From Tenacibaculum sp. MAR_2010_89 (lineage in GTDB: Bacteria > Bacteroidota > Bacteroidia > Flavobacteriales > Flavobacteriaceae), in assembly GCF_900105985.1 (NCBI RefSeq), contig NZ_FNUB01000005.1, positions 1,178,001-1,242,000 on the forward strand: a DNA stretch of 64,000 bases, written 5' to 3'. The notes beneath the pieces were generated by a model. That model was not told the origin of the DNA. It did no database searches and saw only the letters and a list, made by a program, of their open reading frames with translations. Position 1 is the first letter of the stretch, and each line of letters starts with the position of its first letter. Positions 18,154-25,725 of the stretch are shown in pieces. The translations under genes and the position numbers were made by a program.

Positions 18154-18212
18154 GTTTAGTCGATAAAAATAACTTAAGAAGGAAAATAATACAACATGTA
18201 GTAACTAATTAA
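18141..18212 (+). CDS. 23-codon leader frame, duplicated start of the antiterminator gene
   Basis: The frame MAKPCLVDKNNLRRKIIQHV continues for three more residues to a TAA. Its first eight codons match the start of the UpxY-like gene (MAKPYPVD) except for two residues. It is either a truncated copy left by the leader duplication or a leader peptide that is really translated. The conserved hairpin around its ATG supports some role, but codon evidence is too short to decide. Confidence 0.4.
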   Translation: MAKPCLVDKNNLRRKIIQHVVTN

Positions 18213-18236
18213 GTCATTTTAAAAATTAGATTAGAA

Positions 18237-18252
18237 CTACCTAAAAGTGTAG
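18237..18252 (+). promoter_or_regulatory. Lux-box-like element 5
   Basis: CTACCTAAAAGTGTAG, the distal member of the second pair; its centre is 38 bp from that of element 6. Confidence 0.65.
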
Positions 18253-18274
18253 TAGTTAAGGTGTAACGATGTAA

Positions 18275-18290
18275 CTACCTTTTGGTGTAG
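18275..18290 (+). promoter_or_regulatory. Lux-box-like element 6
   Basis: CTACCTTTTGGTGTAG, centred 30.5 bp upstream of the TAAATTTG box at 18313. Confidence 0.7.
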
Positions 18291-18312
18291 TTAAAAAATA
18301 AGAGTTGTGCTT

Positions 18313-18320
18313 TAAATTTG
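18313..18320 (+). promoter_or_regulatory. -7 box of the NRPS operon (leader copy 2)
   Basis: TAAATTTG fits TAnnTTTG. It lies about 200 bp before the antiterminator ATG, so the message has a long leader, as in UpxY-controlled operons. Confidence 0.62.
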
Positions 18321-18504
18321 AATAAACAATAAGTAAAAGATAAGTTCATTGAATTGTTAATAGTTAAAGTATTCTTTTAATAGAGGTATTATAAAGAACT
18401 TGTTTAAAAATAATTTTAAACTTTCATTAACAACACAATGTTTATAGTTAATACAATTAAGTATTGATTAAATAAATTACTATAATTTTTTTTAAATGCA
18501 ATAA

Positions 18505-18531
18505 CCATGTGACATGGAATGGCGAAGCCAT
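18505..18531 (+). other. Start-codon hairpins, copy 2
   Basis: The same pair of stems as at 18127-18153, with the antiterminator ATG (18519) inside the second stem. Such a structure could limit initiation or serve as an RNA signal for the NusG-like protein. Confidence 0.5.
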
Positions 18532-19088
18532 ATCCAGTCGATAAAAAAACAGGAAAAATGAAAAATAATATAGGGTGGCATGTGCTTCATGTAAAGTTTA
18601 ATAATGAGAAAAGAGCTCATAATGATTTAAAAAGATTAGGTATTGAATCATTTCTTCCAATGGGATTAACAATAAGACAATGGAGTGATCGAAAAAAGAA
18701 AATTTATACACCTCTATTTCCTAGTTATGTTTTTGTTAATATAAAATCTAAACTAGATTTTCATACAGCTCTTTCTGTAGATTCTGTAAGGTCATATATC
18801 CGTTTTGGAGACGAATATGGAAAGGTTTCTGAAAAGGAAATTAAGCAAATGAAAATTTTAACCGAGGATAAAGAAATTACAGAGGTAGAAACGAATGTTA
18901 AACTACCAAAAATAGGGGATAAACTTAAAATTGAAAAAGGAAAATTATCAGGAGTAGAATGTGAAGTTTATAGAGTAAATGAAAATCATAAAATTAATGT
19001 TTGGATAAATTCTTTACATCAAAACATATCTGCTACTGTGCCTTTGCATTACTTTCAAGGAAGTGGTACAAGTTTAATGCAACATTAA
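18519..19088 (+). CDS. UpxY/RfaH-type NusG-like transcription antiterminator
   Basis: A 189-residue specialised NusG paralogue. The N-terminal NGN domain (about 18-110) has GWHVLHVKFNNEKRAHNDL, IESFLPM, then RKKKIYTPLFPSYVFV, the usual UpxY pattern. A C-terminal KOW domain (about 130-180) contains KIGDKLKIEKGKLSGVECEV. Such proteins load on RNA polymerase at the start of one long operon and let it read through terminators. Examples are UpxY in Bacteroides capsule loci, RfaH in enterobacteria and LoaP in some Firmicutes antibiotic operons. Here it is the first gene of an NRPS operon of at least 45 kb and sits behind a duplicated leader. I infer that it is the operon's own antiterminator. The ATG overlaps a conserved hairpin. 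Confidence 0.92.
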   Translation: MAKPYPVDKKTGKMKNNIGWHVLHVKFNNEKRAHNDLKRLGIESFLPMGLTIRQWSDRKKKIYTPLFPSYVFVNIKSKLDFHTALSVDSVRSYIRFGDEYGKVSEKEIKQMKILTEDKEITEVETNVKLPKIGDKLKIEKGKLSGVECEVYRVNENHKINVWINSLHQNISATVPLHYFQGSGTSLMQH

Positions 19089-19211
19089 AATAAAAAACAT
19101 ACGAACTAGAAATTAACCATTAATTAATAAGAAGCATGAATTTAATAAAACCAAGCTCTATTGAGTGTGTACCGTATGTAGAATTAGAAACCAGCTATTT
19201 AAATAAAAACC

Positions 19212-20561
19212 ATGAAAATCAATTTTCAAATATTTATAATAACATTTTTGATGATCTCAAAGATGAGCGTTGGGCAAGAGCGCTGGACGTTAAATAAATG
19301 TGTAGAGTATGCTATTGAACATAATTTACAGATTAAGAAAAATAAATATAAAAATGAATTTAACAGAGAAAAATATAAACAATCATATAGGAGTTTATTA
19401 CCATCTGTAACTGCTACTTCTGATTATGCTACCCGTTTTGGACGTTCAGTTGATCCGAATGATAATAGTATTTCTGACACAAAATTTTTTATTAATAATT
19501 ATTCTATAGAGGCGTCTATAGATTTATTTAAAGGATTTCAGAAGTTGAACGCTATAAAAGCTTCTAATCTCATTTATAAAACAACTGAAAAAGAAGCTTT
19601 ACAAGAAAAGTACTTATTAGCCTTAAGAATAATGCAAGTATTTTATGATGTTCAATTTCTTAAAGGCGCTTTAGTCATTGCAGAAGAGCAAACAAAAGTG
19701 TCTCAGGCTAATTATGATTTGGTAAAAAGAAAAATAGAGTTAGGTGTTGGAGCTGGTGCAGATCTTTATGAAGCAGAATCAATATTGTTAACGGAGAAGT
19801 TAAATGTGACAACAACATTTAACCGATTAGCTGCTGCAAAATTAGTGTTGATTCAAGAAATGAACCTTGAAAATACTACTGAAATTCTTTTAGTAGAACA
19901 AATAACTAAAAATAATGAGTTAAAAAAAAATAAGGTACAATCAGATTCAATTTTTAAGAAAGCTAAAGGTTTTATACCAATAATTAAGGCTCATGAATTT
20001 AAGATTGAAGCAGCTAAAAAACAATTGGCAATAGAAAGAGGTAAGTTGTACCCTTCTTTGTCTTTATTTGGAAGATATGGAACAGGTTATGTTGAAACGA
20101 TTAAGAATAGTTTAGGTGAAACGGTTTCCTTTGGTAAACAAATTAAAAATAATGCTTTTCAGGTTGTAGGGGTATCTCTTAATATTCCAATTAGTACTGG
20201 ATGGGCAACTCGATCTAAAATAAAACAACAAAAAATTGCTTGTTTAGATGCAGAAAATGATTTGTTAATGCAAAAACAAATTTTATATAAAACTATTCAG
20301 GAATTAGTACTTGAATATAATGCACTTAAAGTTGAGTATAAGCAAACCATTAAAAATGAAGAAGTACAAAGTTTAGCTTTTACAATTGCTCAAAAACGAT
20401 ATGAGAAAGGAATGATTAGTAGTATAGAGCTTTTTACTGCTAAAAACCTTTTTGCAAATTCTCAAAATCAGAATTTACAGGTTAAGTTAAAATTGGAGAT
20501 AAACAGAAGTACATTAAATTTTTATGAAGGATTACCAGTTTTTTCAATCTACTCTAAATAA
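19212..20561 (+). CDS. TolC-family outer-membrane efflux protein
   Basis: A 449-residue outer-membrane channel protein. A signal peptide ends near MSVGQ (residues 18-22), followed by WTLNKCVEYAIEHNLQIKKNK, the classic start of a TolC repeat, and two long helical repeats separated near residue 230. It forms the outer exit duct of a tripartite exporter. The HlyD-type adaptor follows at once, and a MacB-like ATPase and permease are further on, so export of the NRPS product is the likely job. Confidence 0.94.
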   Translation: MKINFQIFIITFLMISKMSVGQERWTLNKCVEYAIEHNLQIKKNKYKNEFNREKYKQSYRSLLPSVTATSDYATRFGRSVDPNDNSISDTKFFINNYSIEASIDLFKGFQKLNAIKASNLIYKTTEKEALQEKYLLALRIMQVFYDVQFLKGALVIAEEQTKVSQANYDLVKRKIELGVGAGADLYEAESILLTEKLNVTTTFNRLAAAKLVLIQEMNLENTTEILLVEQITKNNELKKNKVQSDSIFKKAKGFIPIIKAHEFKIEAAKKQLAIERGKLYPSLSLFGRYGTGYVETIKNSLGETVSFGKQIKNNAFQVVGVSLNIPISTGWATRSKIKQQKIACLDAENDLLMQKQILYKTIQELVLEYNALKVEYKQTIKNEEVQSLAFTIAQKRYEKGMISSIELFTAKNLFANSQNQNLQVKLKLEINRSTLNFYEGLPVFSIYSK

Positions 20562-20643
20562 GAATAATTAACACGAATACGCTTTAACTTATGGTTTTAG
20601 TGAACAATAAAAGAATTTATAAACAAACAATATTTTTTTAATT

Positions 20644-21894
20644 ATGGATATACAAATTAAAAAGAAAAAGGGATTTAGAAAAAAACATTATGGCTACATG
20701 GCCCTTTGCGTATTAGTTCTCTTTGTAGGGTATCAATTTGTTTTTGTAACAAGCATTTCTACATATAGAATAGAAAAAGATAAGGTTTCTATATCAAAAA
20801 CTACAGAAGGAAAGTTTGATGATTATATAACAATAAGTGGAAATGTAGCTCCGATAACAACAATATTTATGGATGCCTATGAAGGAGGAAGAGTAAGTGA
20901 AAAAATGATTGAAGAAGGAGCAACGGTGAAAAAAGGTGATATTATTTTGAAATTAGAAAATATGAATCTTTATGAAAAAATAATGGCTAGTGAAAGTAAC
21001 TTAGCTTTAAAACAAAATGATTTAAGGTCTACCAAGCTAACATTTGATACTCGCCAAGTAGAAGGTAAAAGATCATTAGCAACTGCAAAAACTGACCTTC
21101 AAAGGCTAAAGAGAAATTTCACTCAAAATAAGTCTCTTTTTAAGGAAGAGTTAATTTCTAAAGAAAAATATTTACTTTCTAAAGAAGATTATGAATTGGC
21201 ATTAGAGCAATTCAATATTATAAAGTTACAAAAAGAAAATGATGATAATTTAAGAACGACTTCATTATCAAGTTTAGATACTGATTTAAATAGAATGAGA
21301 AAAACATTAGCGATGGTGTATAAGCGTTTAGACTATTTAAATGTAAGAGCTCCAGCTGACGGGCAACTTGGTTTTTTAGATGCTGAAATCGGTCAAAATA
21401 TATCTCAAGGCCAACGCATAGGTCAAATAAATGTATTAACAAACTTTAAAATAGAAGCTAATATAGATGAGCATTATATTGAAAGAGTGAAAAGAGAATT
21501 ACAAGGTGAATTAGAACGTAATGGAGCCAATTATTTTTTACGCTTAAGAAAAGTTTATCCAGAAGTTAGGAATGGGAAATTTAAGGTAGATCTTGTTTTT
21601 AAGAATGATAAACCAGAAACTATTAGAACAGGACAAAGCTACAATTTAAAGTTAAGACTAGGAGAATCTTCAGATGCAGTTTTATTACCAAAGGGGAGCT
21701 TTTTTCAAAGTACAGGAGGACAATGGGTTTTTGTTGTTAATTCAGAAGGAACTGAAGCTGTAAAAAGAAGTATACGCATTGGAAAGCAAAATTCTAAATA
21801 TTACGAAGTAATCGAGGGGTTAAATTCTAAAGAGAAAGTAATTACTAGTAGTTATGATAATTTTGGAAACGCAGAACGTATCATCTTAAAATAG
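20644..21894 (+). CDS. HlyD/MacA-type periplasmic adaptor
   Basis: A 416-residue membrane fusion protein. One N-terminal membrane anchor (about 17-36, HYGYMALCVLVLFVGYQFVF) precedes a lipoyl-like half-domain (DDYITISGNVAP and VKKGDIILKLEN). A long coiled-coil hairpin (about 120-230) and a barrel domain with VRAPADGQLG follow. It links an inner-membrane transporter to TolC. It lies 82 bp after the TolC gene. Its best partners in the window are the ATPase at 23819 and the permease at 28973 (MacAB-like). Confidence 0.93.
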   Translation: MDIQIKKKKGFRKKHYGYMALCVLVLFVGYQFVFVTSISTYRIEKDKVSISKTTEGKFDDYITISGNVAPITTIFMDAYEGGRVSEKMIEEGATVKKGDIILKLENMNLYEKIMASESNLALKQNDLRSTKLTFDTRQVEGKRSLATAKTDLQRLKRNFTQNKSLFKEELISKEKYLLSKEDYELALEQFNIIKLQKENDDNLRTTSLSSLDTDLNRMRKTLAMVYKRLDYLNVRAPADGQLGFLDAEIGQNISQGQRIGQINVLTNFKIEANIDEHYIERVKRELQGELERNGANYFLRLRKVYPEVRNGKFKVDLVFKNDKPETIRTGQSYNLKLRLGESSDAVLLPKGSFFQSTGGQWVFVVNSEGTEAVKRSIRIGKQNSKYYEVIEGLNSKEKVITSSYDNFGNAERIILK

Positions 21895-21998
21895 AAACTT
21901 TCCATTTTATCATTATTTAATATCTAAAATCTTTTAAAGAGATAGTCAATTAAGTGTGAGTAATAATCACTCTTCTTTAATTATTTAAAATAATCATT

Positions 21999-23621
21999 AT
22001 GAATAACGAACTATATTATTTAAAGCAAAACATACAAGTAGAACCATTAATCAATAACTGGTACGCATGGATTCAAATAATACCACCTGTACAAGGAGCT
22101 TTAAATGTTTTGCATAGACATTTACCTATGATGAATTCTTATGTAAGTGCACCAGAAATTCATGCTTCAGCTGTAAAAAATCCAGCTTTTAGAGGAGGAC
22201 CTTTTATAGATTTAAATGGAGAGAAAGTAGAAGAGGTTACAGAGCTTATAACAAAAACAAATGGCGACTGTAAAGCTAGTATTGAATTTGCAAAAGCGAT
22301 TAGAGATCTGTATAAGATGCTAGAAACTGAAGCTAAAGGTTATTCTATGGAGCCTTTATATGAAAAAGTTCCAGATATTCTTAAAGGTTATGTTGAGTTA
22401 GTTTACGATATGAACCATAATCCTTCTTTTAGGTTTTTTGAAGGATTATTATATAAAAGTGAGTTTTATGATACATCATCTCAATCAATAGCTATTTCAT
22501 TTATAGAAAAAGATGCAGATAGACCTTTTATATTTTCTACGCCAAGATTGGAAAATAAAGATACATTAAGGCTTAATATACCATTTGCAAATAAAGGGTT
22601 AGATGAGTTATTCAAAATGAAAAAGGCACCTCAAACTTTGAAGTATATTAAAGAGTCTTTAAATGTTGAAATTGATAATACGGAGCTTTTTGAGTCGTTT
22701 TTTACTCAAGAAAAACCTAGGGAATATGAAGAGTATGTTGGAGATAATATGAGAATTAGATATTTTGGACATGCTTGTATACTTGTAGAAACAGGAGGCG
22801 TTTCTTTTTTGTTTGATCCAGTTTTAAGTTATACGTATGAGTCAGATATTTCTAGATATACCTATGAAGACTTGCCTGAAAAAATAGATTATGTTCTTAT
22901 TACTCATAGCCATCATGACCATGTATTGGTTGAAACGATGTTACAAATAAGACATAAAGTAGATAATATAATTGTAGGTGCTAATGTAAAAGGAACTATA
23001 CAAGACCCTTCTTTAAAAATTTTACTAGAAAATTTAGGGTTTGATAATGTAAAAGAACTTGAGGAATTTGAAGAACTTAAATTTCCTGGAGGAAAAATAA
23101 CGGGAATACCATTTCTTGGTGAACATCATGATTTATTTATTCAGAGTAAACTTTGTTACTTGATAGATTATAATGACTCTTCAATACTTTCCGTTGCTGA
23201 TTCATGTAATATAGAGCCGAGGCTGTATGAAAAAGTACAAGAATTATATGGAGAAGTAGATGTATTGTTTTTAGGAATGGAATGTGATGGAGCACCATCT
23301 TCATGGGTATATGGCCCATTATTTCCTGAAACTCCCGATAGGGATAAAGATTATTCTAGAAGAGGAAGAGGTTGTAACTATTCAGAAGGAATAGGATTAG
23401 TAAATATTTTTAAACCAAAAGAAGTATATGTTTATGCAATGGGAGAGGAACCTTGGATACGACATATTTTAGACGTAGCTTATACAGAGGAATCTAATCC
23501 TATAATTGAATCAAATAAACTTATTGATGATTGTAGAAATAGAGGGGTAATTGCTGAGCGATTATTTGCAGAGAAAGAGTTGTTAGTTTATTCAACAGAA
23601 CCAGTACTTGATGAAAGGTGA
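21999..23621 (+). CDS. CmlA-like diiron beta-hydroxylase acting on carrier-bound amino acid
   Basis: A 540-residue protein with a metallo-beta-lactamase-type domain after a long N-terminal domain. This is the build of CmlA, which hydroxylates the beta carbon of p-aminophenylalanine bound to the NRPS CmlP. The metal motif HSHHDH gives H303, H305, D307 and H308; E375 lies in GEHHD and D401 in ADSCN. From memory, CmlA ligands are H305, H307, D309, H310, E377 and D403, so every position matches with a constant shift of two. The N-terminal domain (about 1-245) would hold the docking and dimer part. It sits in an NRPS operon, as known CmlA-type enzymes do. The target is inferred; the aromatic module A5 of NRPS1 is my first choice. 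An UlaG-like lactonase is less likely given the length and context. Confidence 0.87.
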   Translation: MNNELYYLKQNIQVEPLINNWYAWIQIIPPVQGALNVLHRHLPMMNSYVSAPEIHASAVKNPAFRGGPFIDLNGEKVEEVTELITKTNGDCKASIEFAKAIRDLYKMLETEAKGYSMEPLYEKVPDILKGYVELVYDMNHNPSFRFFEGLLYKSEFYDTSSQSIAISFIEKDADRPFIFSTPRLENKDTLRLNIPFANKGLDELFKMKKAPQTLKYIKESLNVEIDNTELFESFFTQEKPREYEEYVGDNMRIRYFGHACILVETGGVSFLFDPVLSYTYESDISRYTYEDLPEKIDYVLITHSHHDHVLVETMLQIRHKVDNIIVGANVKGTIQDPSLKILLENLGFDNVKELEEFEELKFPGGKITGIPFLGEHHDLFIQSKLCYLIDYNDSSILSVADSCNIEPRLYEKVQELYGEVDVLFLGMECDGAPSSWVYGPLFPETPDRDKDYSRRGRGCNYSEGIGLVNIFKPKEVYVYAMGEEPWIRHILDVAYTEESNPIIESNKLIDDCRNRGVIAERLFAEKELLVYSTEPVLDER

Positions 23622-23751
23622 AAACAAAAAAACTGATTGTCGTTGTAAATCTTGTAAAAAACTTACTTGCAAGATAGCAATAGAAAAAAGAACAATATCG
23701 TTAGGTGAAAAAACGCTGTATACGAATGATAATTTACCTTTTAAAAAATAA
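23611..23751 (+). CDS. 46-residue Cys-rich small protein
   Basis: A short frame that overlaps the end of the CmlA-like gene by 11 bp. It encodes a basic peptide with four cysteines in the pattern CRCKSCKKLTC at residues 10-20. The overlap and direction suggest translational coupling. The cysteine spacing would suit a small metal site (Zn or Fe), so a metal-delivery or electron-transfer helper for the diiron enzyme is conceivable. I know no family for it, and a chance frame is possible at this length. Confidence 0.5.
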   Translation: MKGENKKTDCRCKSCKKLTCKIAIEKRTISLGEKTLYTNDNLPFKK

Positions 23752-23818
23752 AAGATAATAAGTACTTAACTAATAATAAGCATAGAGTTATTTTAATTAA
23801 TAAACAAAATCAATCAAA

Positions 23819-24532
23819 ATGATTAAGATTCAAAATTTAAAGAAAAGTTTTAGAACAGAAGAAATAGAAACTTTGGCACTAAATAATATTAGTTTTGAAG
23901 TGAAAAAAGGCAAGTTTACTGCAATAATGGGACCTTCTGGATGTGGGAAATCAACATTGCTTAATATAGTTGGTTTGCTAGATGGAGTAAATAGTGGTAG
24001 CTATCAGTTTAATGGAGTTGAAGTTAGTGGATTTAATGAAAAGGAGTATGCTGAGTTAAGAAAAAGTAATATAGGGTTTGTTTTTCAGAAGTTTAACTTA
24101 ATTGATGAACTTACAGTTGAAGAAAATGTTGAATTACCATTAATTTACCTTAAAATAGATAAACAAGAAAGAAAGACTAGGGTTCAAGAAATACTAAAAA
24201 GAATGCAAATTGATCATAGGTCAAAACACTTTCCTAAACAACTATCAGGAGGACAACAACAACGTGTTGCAATTTCTAGGGCAGTAGTTACTAATCCAAA
24301 ATTAATTTTAGCAGATGAACCAACGGGAAATCTGGATTCTAAAAATGGAATAGAGGTAATGAATTTATTAGGTGAATTACATAAAGAAGGAGCTACCATA
24401 ATTATGGTAACACACTCAGAAAGAGATTCAAAATATGCTGATACAGTAATTAATCTTTTAGATGGACAAATCGTATCAGAAGATATAGTAAAAGTCGAGA
24501 AACAACAAAAAGAAGCTGTTCTTCTAAGTTAA
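23819..24532 (+). CDS. MacB/LolD-type ABC transporter ATP-binding protein
   Basis: A 237-residue ABC ATPase with Walker A GPSGCGKST (about 40-48), Q-loop FVFQKFNLIDELT, signature LSGGQQQR, Walker B LILADEPTGNLDS and the H-loop MVTHSE. Sequence and length fit the MacB/LolD group, whose permeases carry a large periplasmic domain. The matching permease is probably the one at 28973, and the adaptor and TolC protein lie just upstream, which would give a complete MacAB-TolC-like exporter. Confidence 0.94.
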   Translation: MIKIQNLKKSFRTEEIETLALNNISFEVKKGKFTAIMGPSGCGKSTLLNIVGLLDGVNSGSYQFNGVEVSGFNEKEYAELRKSNIGFVFQKFNLIDELTVEENVELPLIYLKIDKQERKTRVQEILKRMQIDHRSKHFPKQLSGGQQQRVAISRAVVTNPKLILADEPTGNLDSKNGIEVMNLLGELHKEGATIIMVTHSERDSKYADTVINLLDGQIVSEDIVKVEKQQKEAVLLS

Positions 24533-24549
24533 CTAATAGTTGCTTTATT

Positions 24550-24584
24550 CACGATTAAAAATAATTAGTAGATCGTGTTTTTTT
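24550..24584 (+). terminator. Intrinsic terminator-like hairpin inside the operon
   Basis: CACGAT (24550-24555) pairs with ATCGTG (24572-24577) across a 16-base loop and is followed by seven T. It lies between the ATPase gene and sbnA. A polymerase carrying the UpxY-like protein might read through it. The long loop makes it a weak terminator. Confidence 0.45.
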
Positions 24585-24708
24585 GGTACACACAATTAGT
24601 TTTTTCATTGTAAATAATATATCTAAAAATATTACCAAGCTATAGAATATAGGAGTTGGTAACATATCATCTGCTTTTATATAAAAAAGCTTTTAAATTA
24701 CTCAAATC

Positions 24709-25698
24709 ATGGTAAATAATATTTTAAATAAAATAGGAAATACTCCTATGGCATTTCTTCCGATTGCAAACCAACGAAACTTGAACGTTTTTGCAAAATT
24801 AGAATTCTACAATCCTACAGGTAGTGTAAAAGATAGAGCGGCATGTTATATTATAAATCGCTTATTAAGAGAAGGAACTATAAATAAAGACACAACATTA
24901 ATAGAATCTTCTTCAGGTAATTTTGGAGTAGCTCTTTCTGCATATGCTAAGCATAATGGGTTAAAATTTATTTGTGTAATAGATAAAACTACGTTACCAG
25001 TTAATGAAATGCTAATTCGTCTTCAAGGAGCTGAGGTTATTCGTATAACTGAGCCTGATGCTCATGGGGGATATTTATTAAATAGAATTAAAAAAATAAA
25101 AGAAATACTAAATAAAACGGATAACATTTATTGGGTAAATCAATACGCCAATCCATTAAACGCTAGAGCTTATTATAATTCTTTAGGAAATGAAATATGT
25201 CTTGAAGCACCAAGACAAAAAATTGATTACTTATTTATGGGCATAAGTTCAGGAGGAACAATAACTGGTGTTTCACAAAAAGTAAAAGAGAATCACCCTA
25301 ATGCTAAAGTTATAGCAGTAGATGTTGAAGGATCAATAATTTTTGGAGGAAAGTCCCGTAAAAGATTCATTCCTGGAATTGGTTCAAGTATGAAACCAGA
25401 TATAATAGAATATGCGAAAATAGATGATGTTGTTTATGTAAATGAAGAAGAAACAATACATTCTTGTAGAGAATTATTAGAAAACCATAATTTATATGCA
25501 GGCGGATCTTCAGGATCTGTTTATGCAGGAATAAAAAAATATTTTGAAAATAATAAAGTAAGCTCAAGTGTTAACATAATGTGTGTGTTTGCAGATAGAG
25601 GAGAAAGATATATAAGTACCATTTATAATGATGAATGGTGTAAAATGGTTAAGGAATATAGTGAGAAAAATTTTTACTCAGAACCTATTGCTATTTAA
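24709..25698 (+). CDS. sbnA: 2,3-diaminopropionate biosynthesis protein SbnA
   Basis: A 329-residue PLP enzyme of the cysteine synthase fold. SbnA joins O-phospho-L-serine and L-glutamate to form N-(1-amino-1-carboxy-2-ethyl)-glutamate. The opening MVNNILNKIGNTPM, the PLP lysine in NPTGSVKDRAACYII (about residue 45), SSGNFGVALS and the phosphate loop SSGGTITG are all present. The next gene is sbnB, the partner that completes L-2,3-diaminopropionate, and the pair is found with staphyloferrin B and several NRPS loci. A plain cysteine synthase is ruled out by this pairing and by the SbnA-like C-terminal part. Confidence 0.93.
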   Translation: MVNNILNKIGNTPMAFLPIANQRNLNVFAKLEFYNPTGSVKDRAACYIINRLLREGTINKDTTLIESSSGNFGVALSAYAKHNGLKFICVIDKTTLPVNEMLIRLQGAEVIRITEPDAHGGYLLNRIKKIKEILNKTDNIYWVNQYANPLNARAYYNSLGNEICLEAPRQKIDYLFMGISSGGTITGVSQKVKENHPNAKVIAVDVEGSIIFGGKSRKRFIPGIGSSMKPDIIEYAKIDDVVYVNEEETIHSCRELLENHNLYAGGSSGSVYAGIKKYFENNKVSSSVNIMCVFADRGERYISTIYNDEWCKMVKEYSEKNFYSEPIAI

Positions 25699-25725
25699 AA
25701 AAATAATAAAAAAGAACTAAAGATA

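Larger units (their letters stand above)
17864..18212 (+). repeat. Leader/promoter repeat, copy 1
   Basis: This roughly 350-bp unit is repeated at 18237 with an offset of 373 bp at the operator and promoter end and 378 bp at the start codon. It holds two operator-like elements, a -7 box, a leader of about 190 bp and the first codons of the antiterminator gene. The copies differ at scattered bases, so the duplication is not very recent. Confidence 0.88.
18237..18560 (+). repeat. Leader/promoter repeat, copy 2
   Basis: Second copy of the unit at 17864. It has the same order of parts: paired operator elements 38 bp apart, -7 box, AT-rich leader, and start-codon hairpins leading into the full antiterminator gene. 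Confidence 0.88.

Noticed and set aside
17585..18520. Insertion sequence as the source of the repeated leader
   Set aside because: No transposase, no terminal inverted repeats and no target duplication; the repeats are ordered promoter-leader units.
19136..19297. 53-codon frame just before and overlapping the TolC gene
   Set aside because: It overlaps the TolC signal-peptide region by 86 bp in another frame and has no recognisable features; probably chance.
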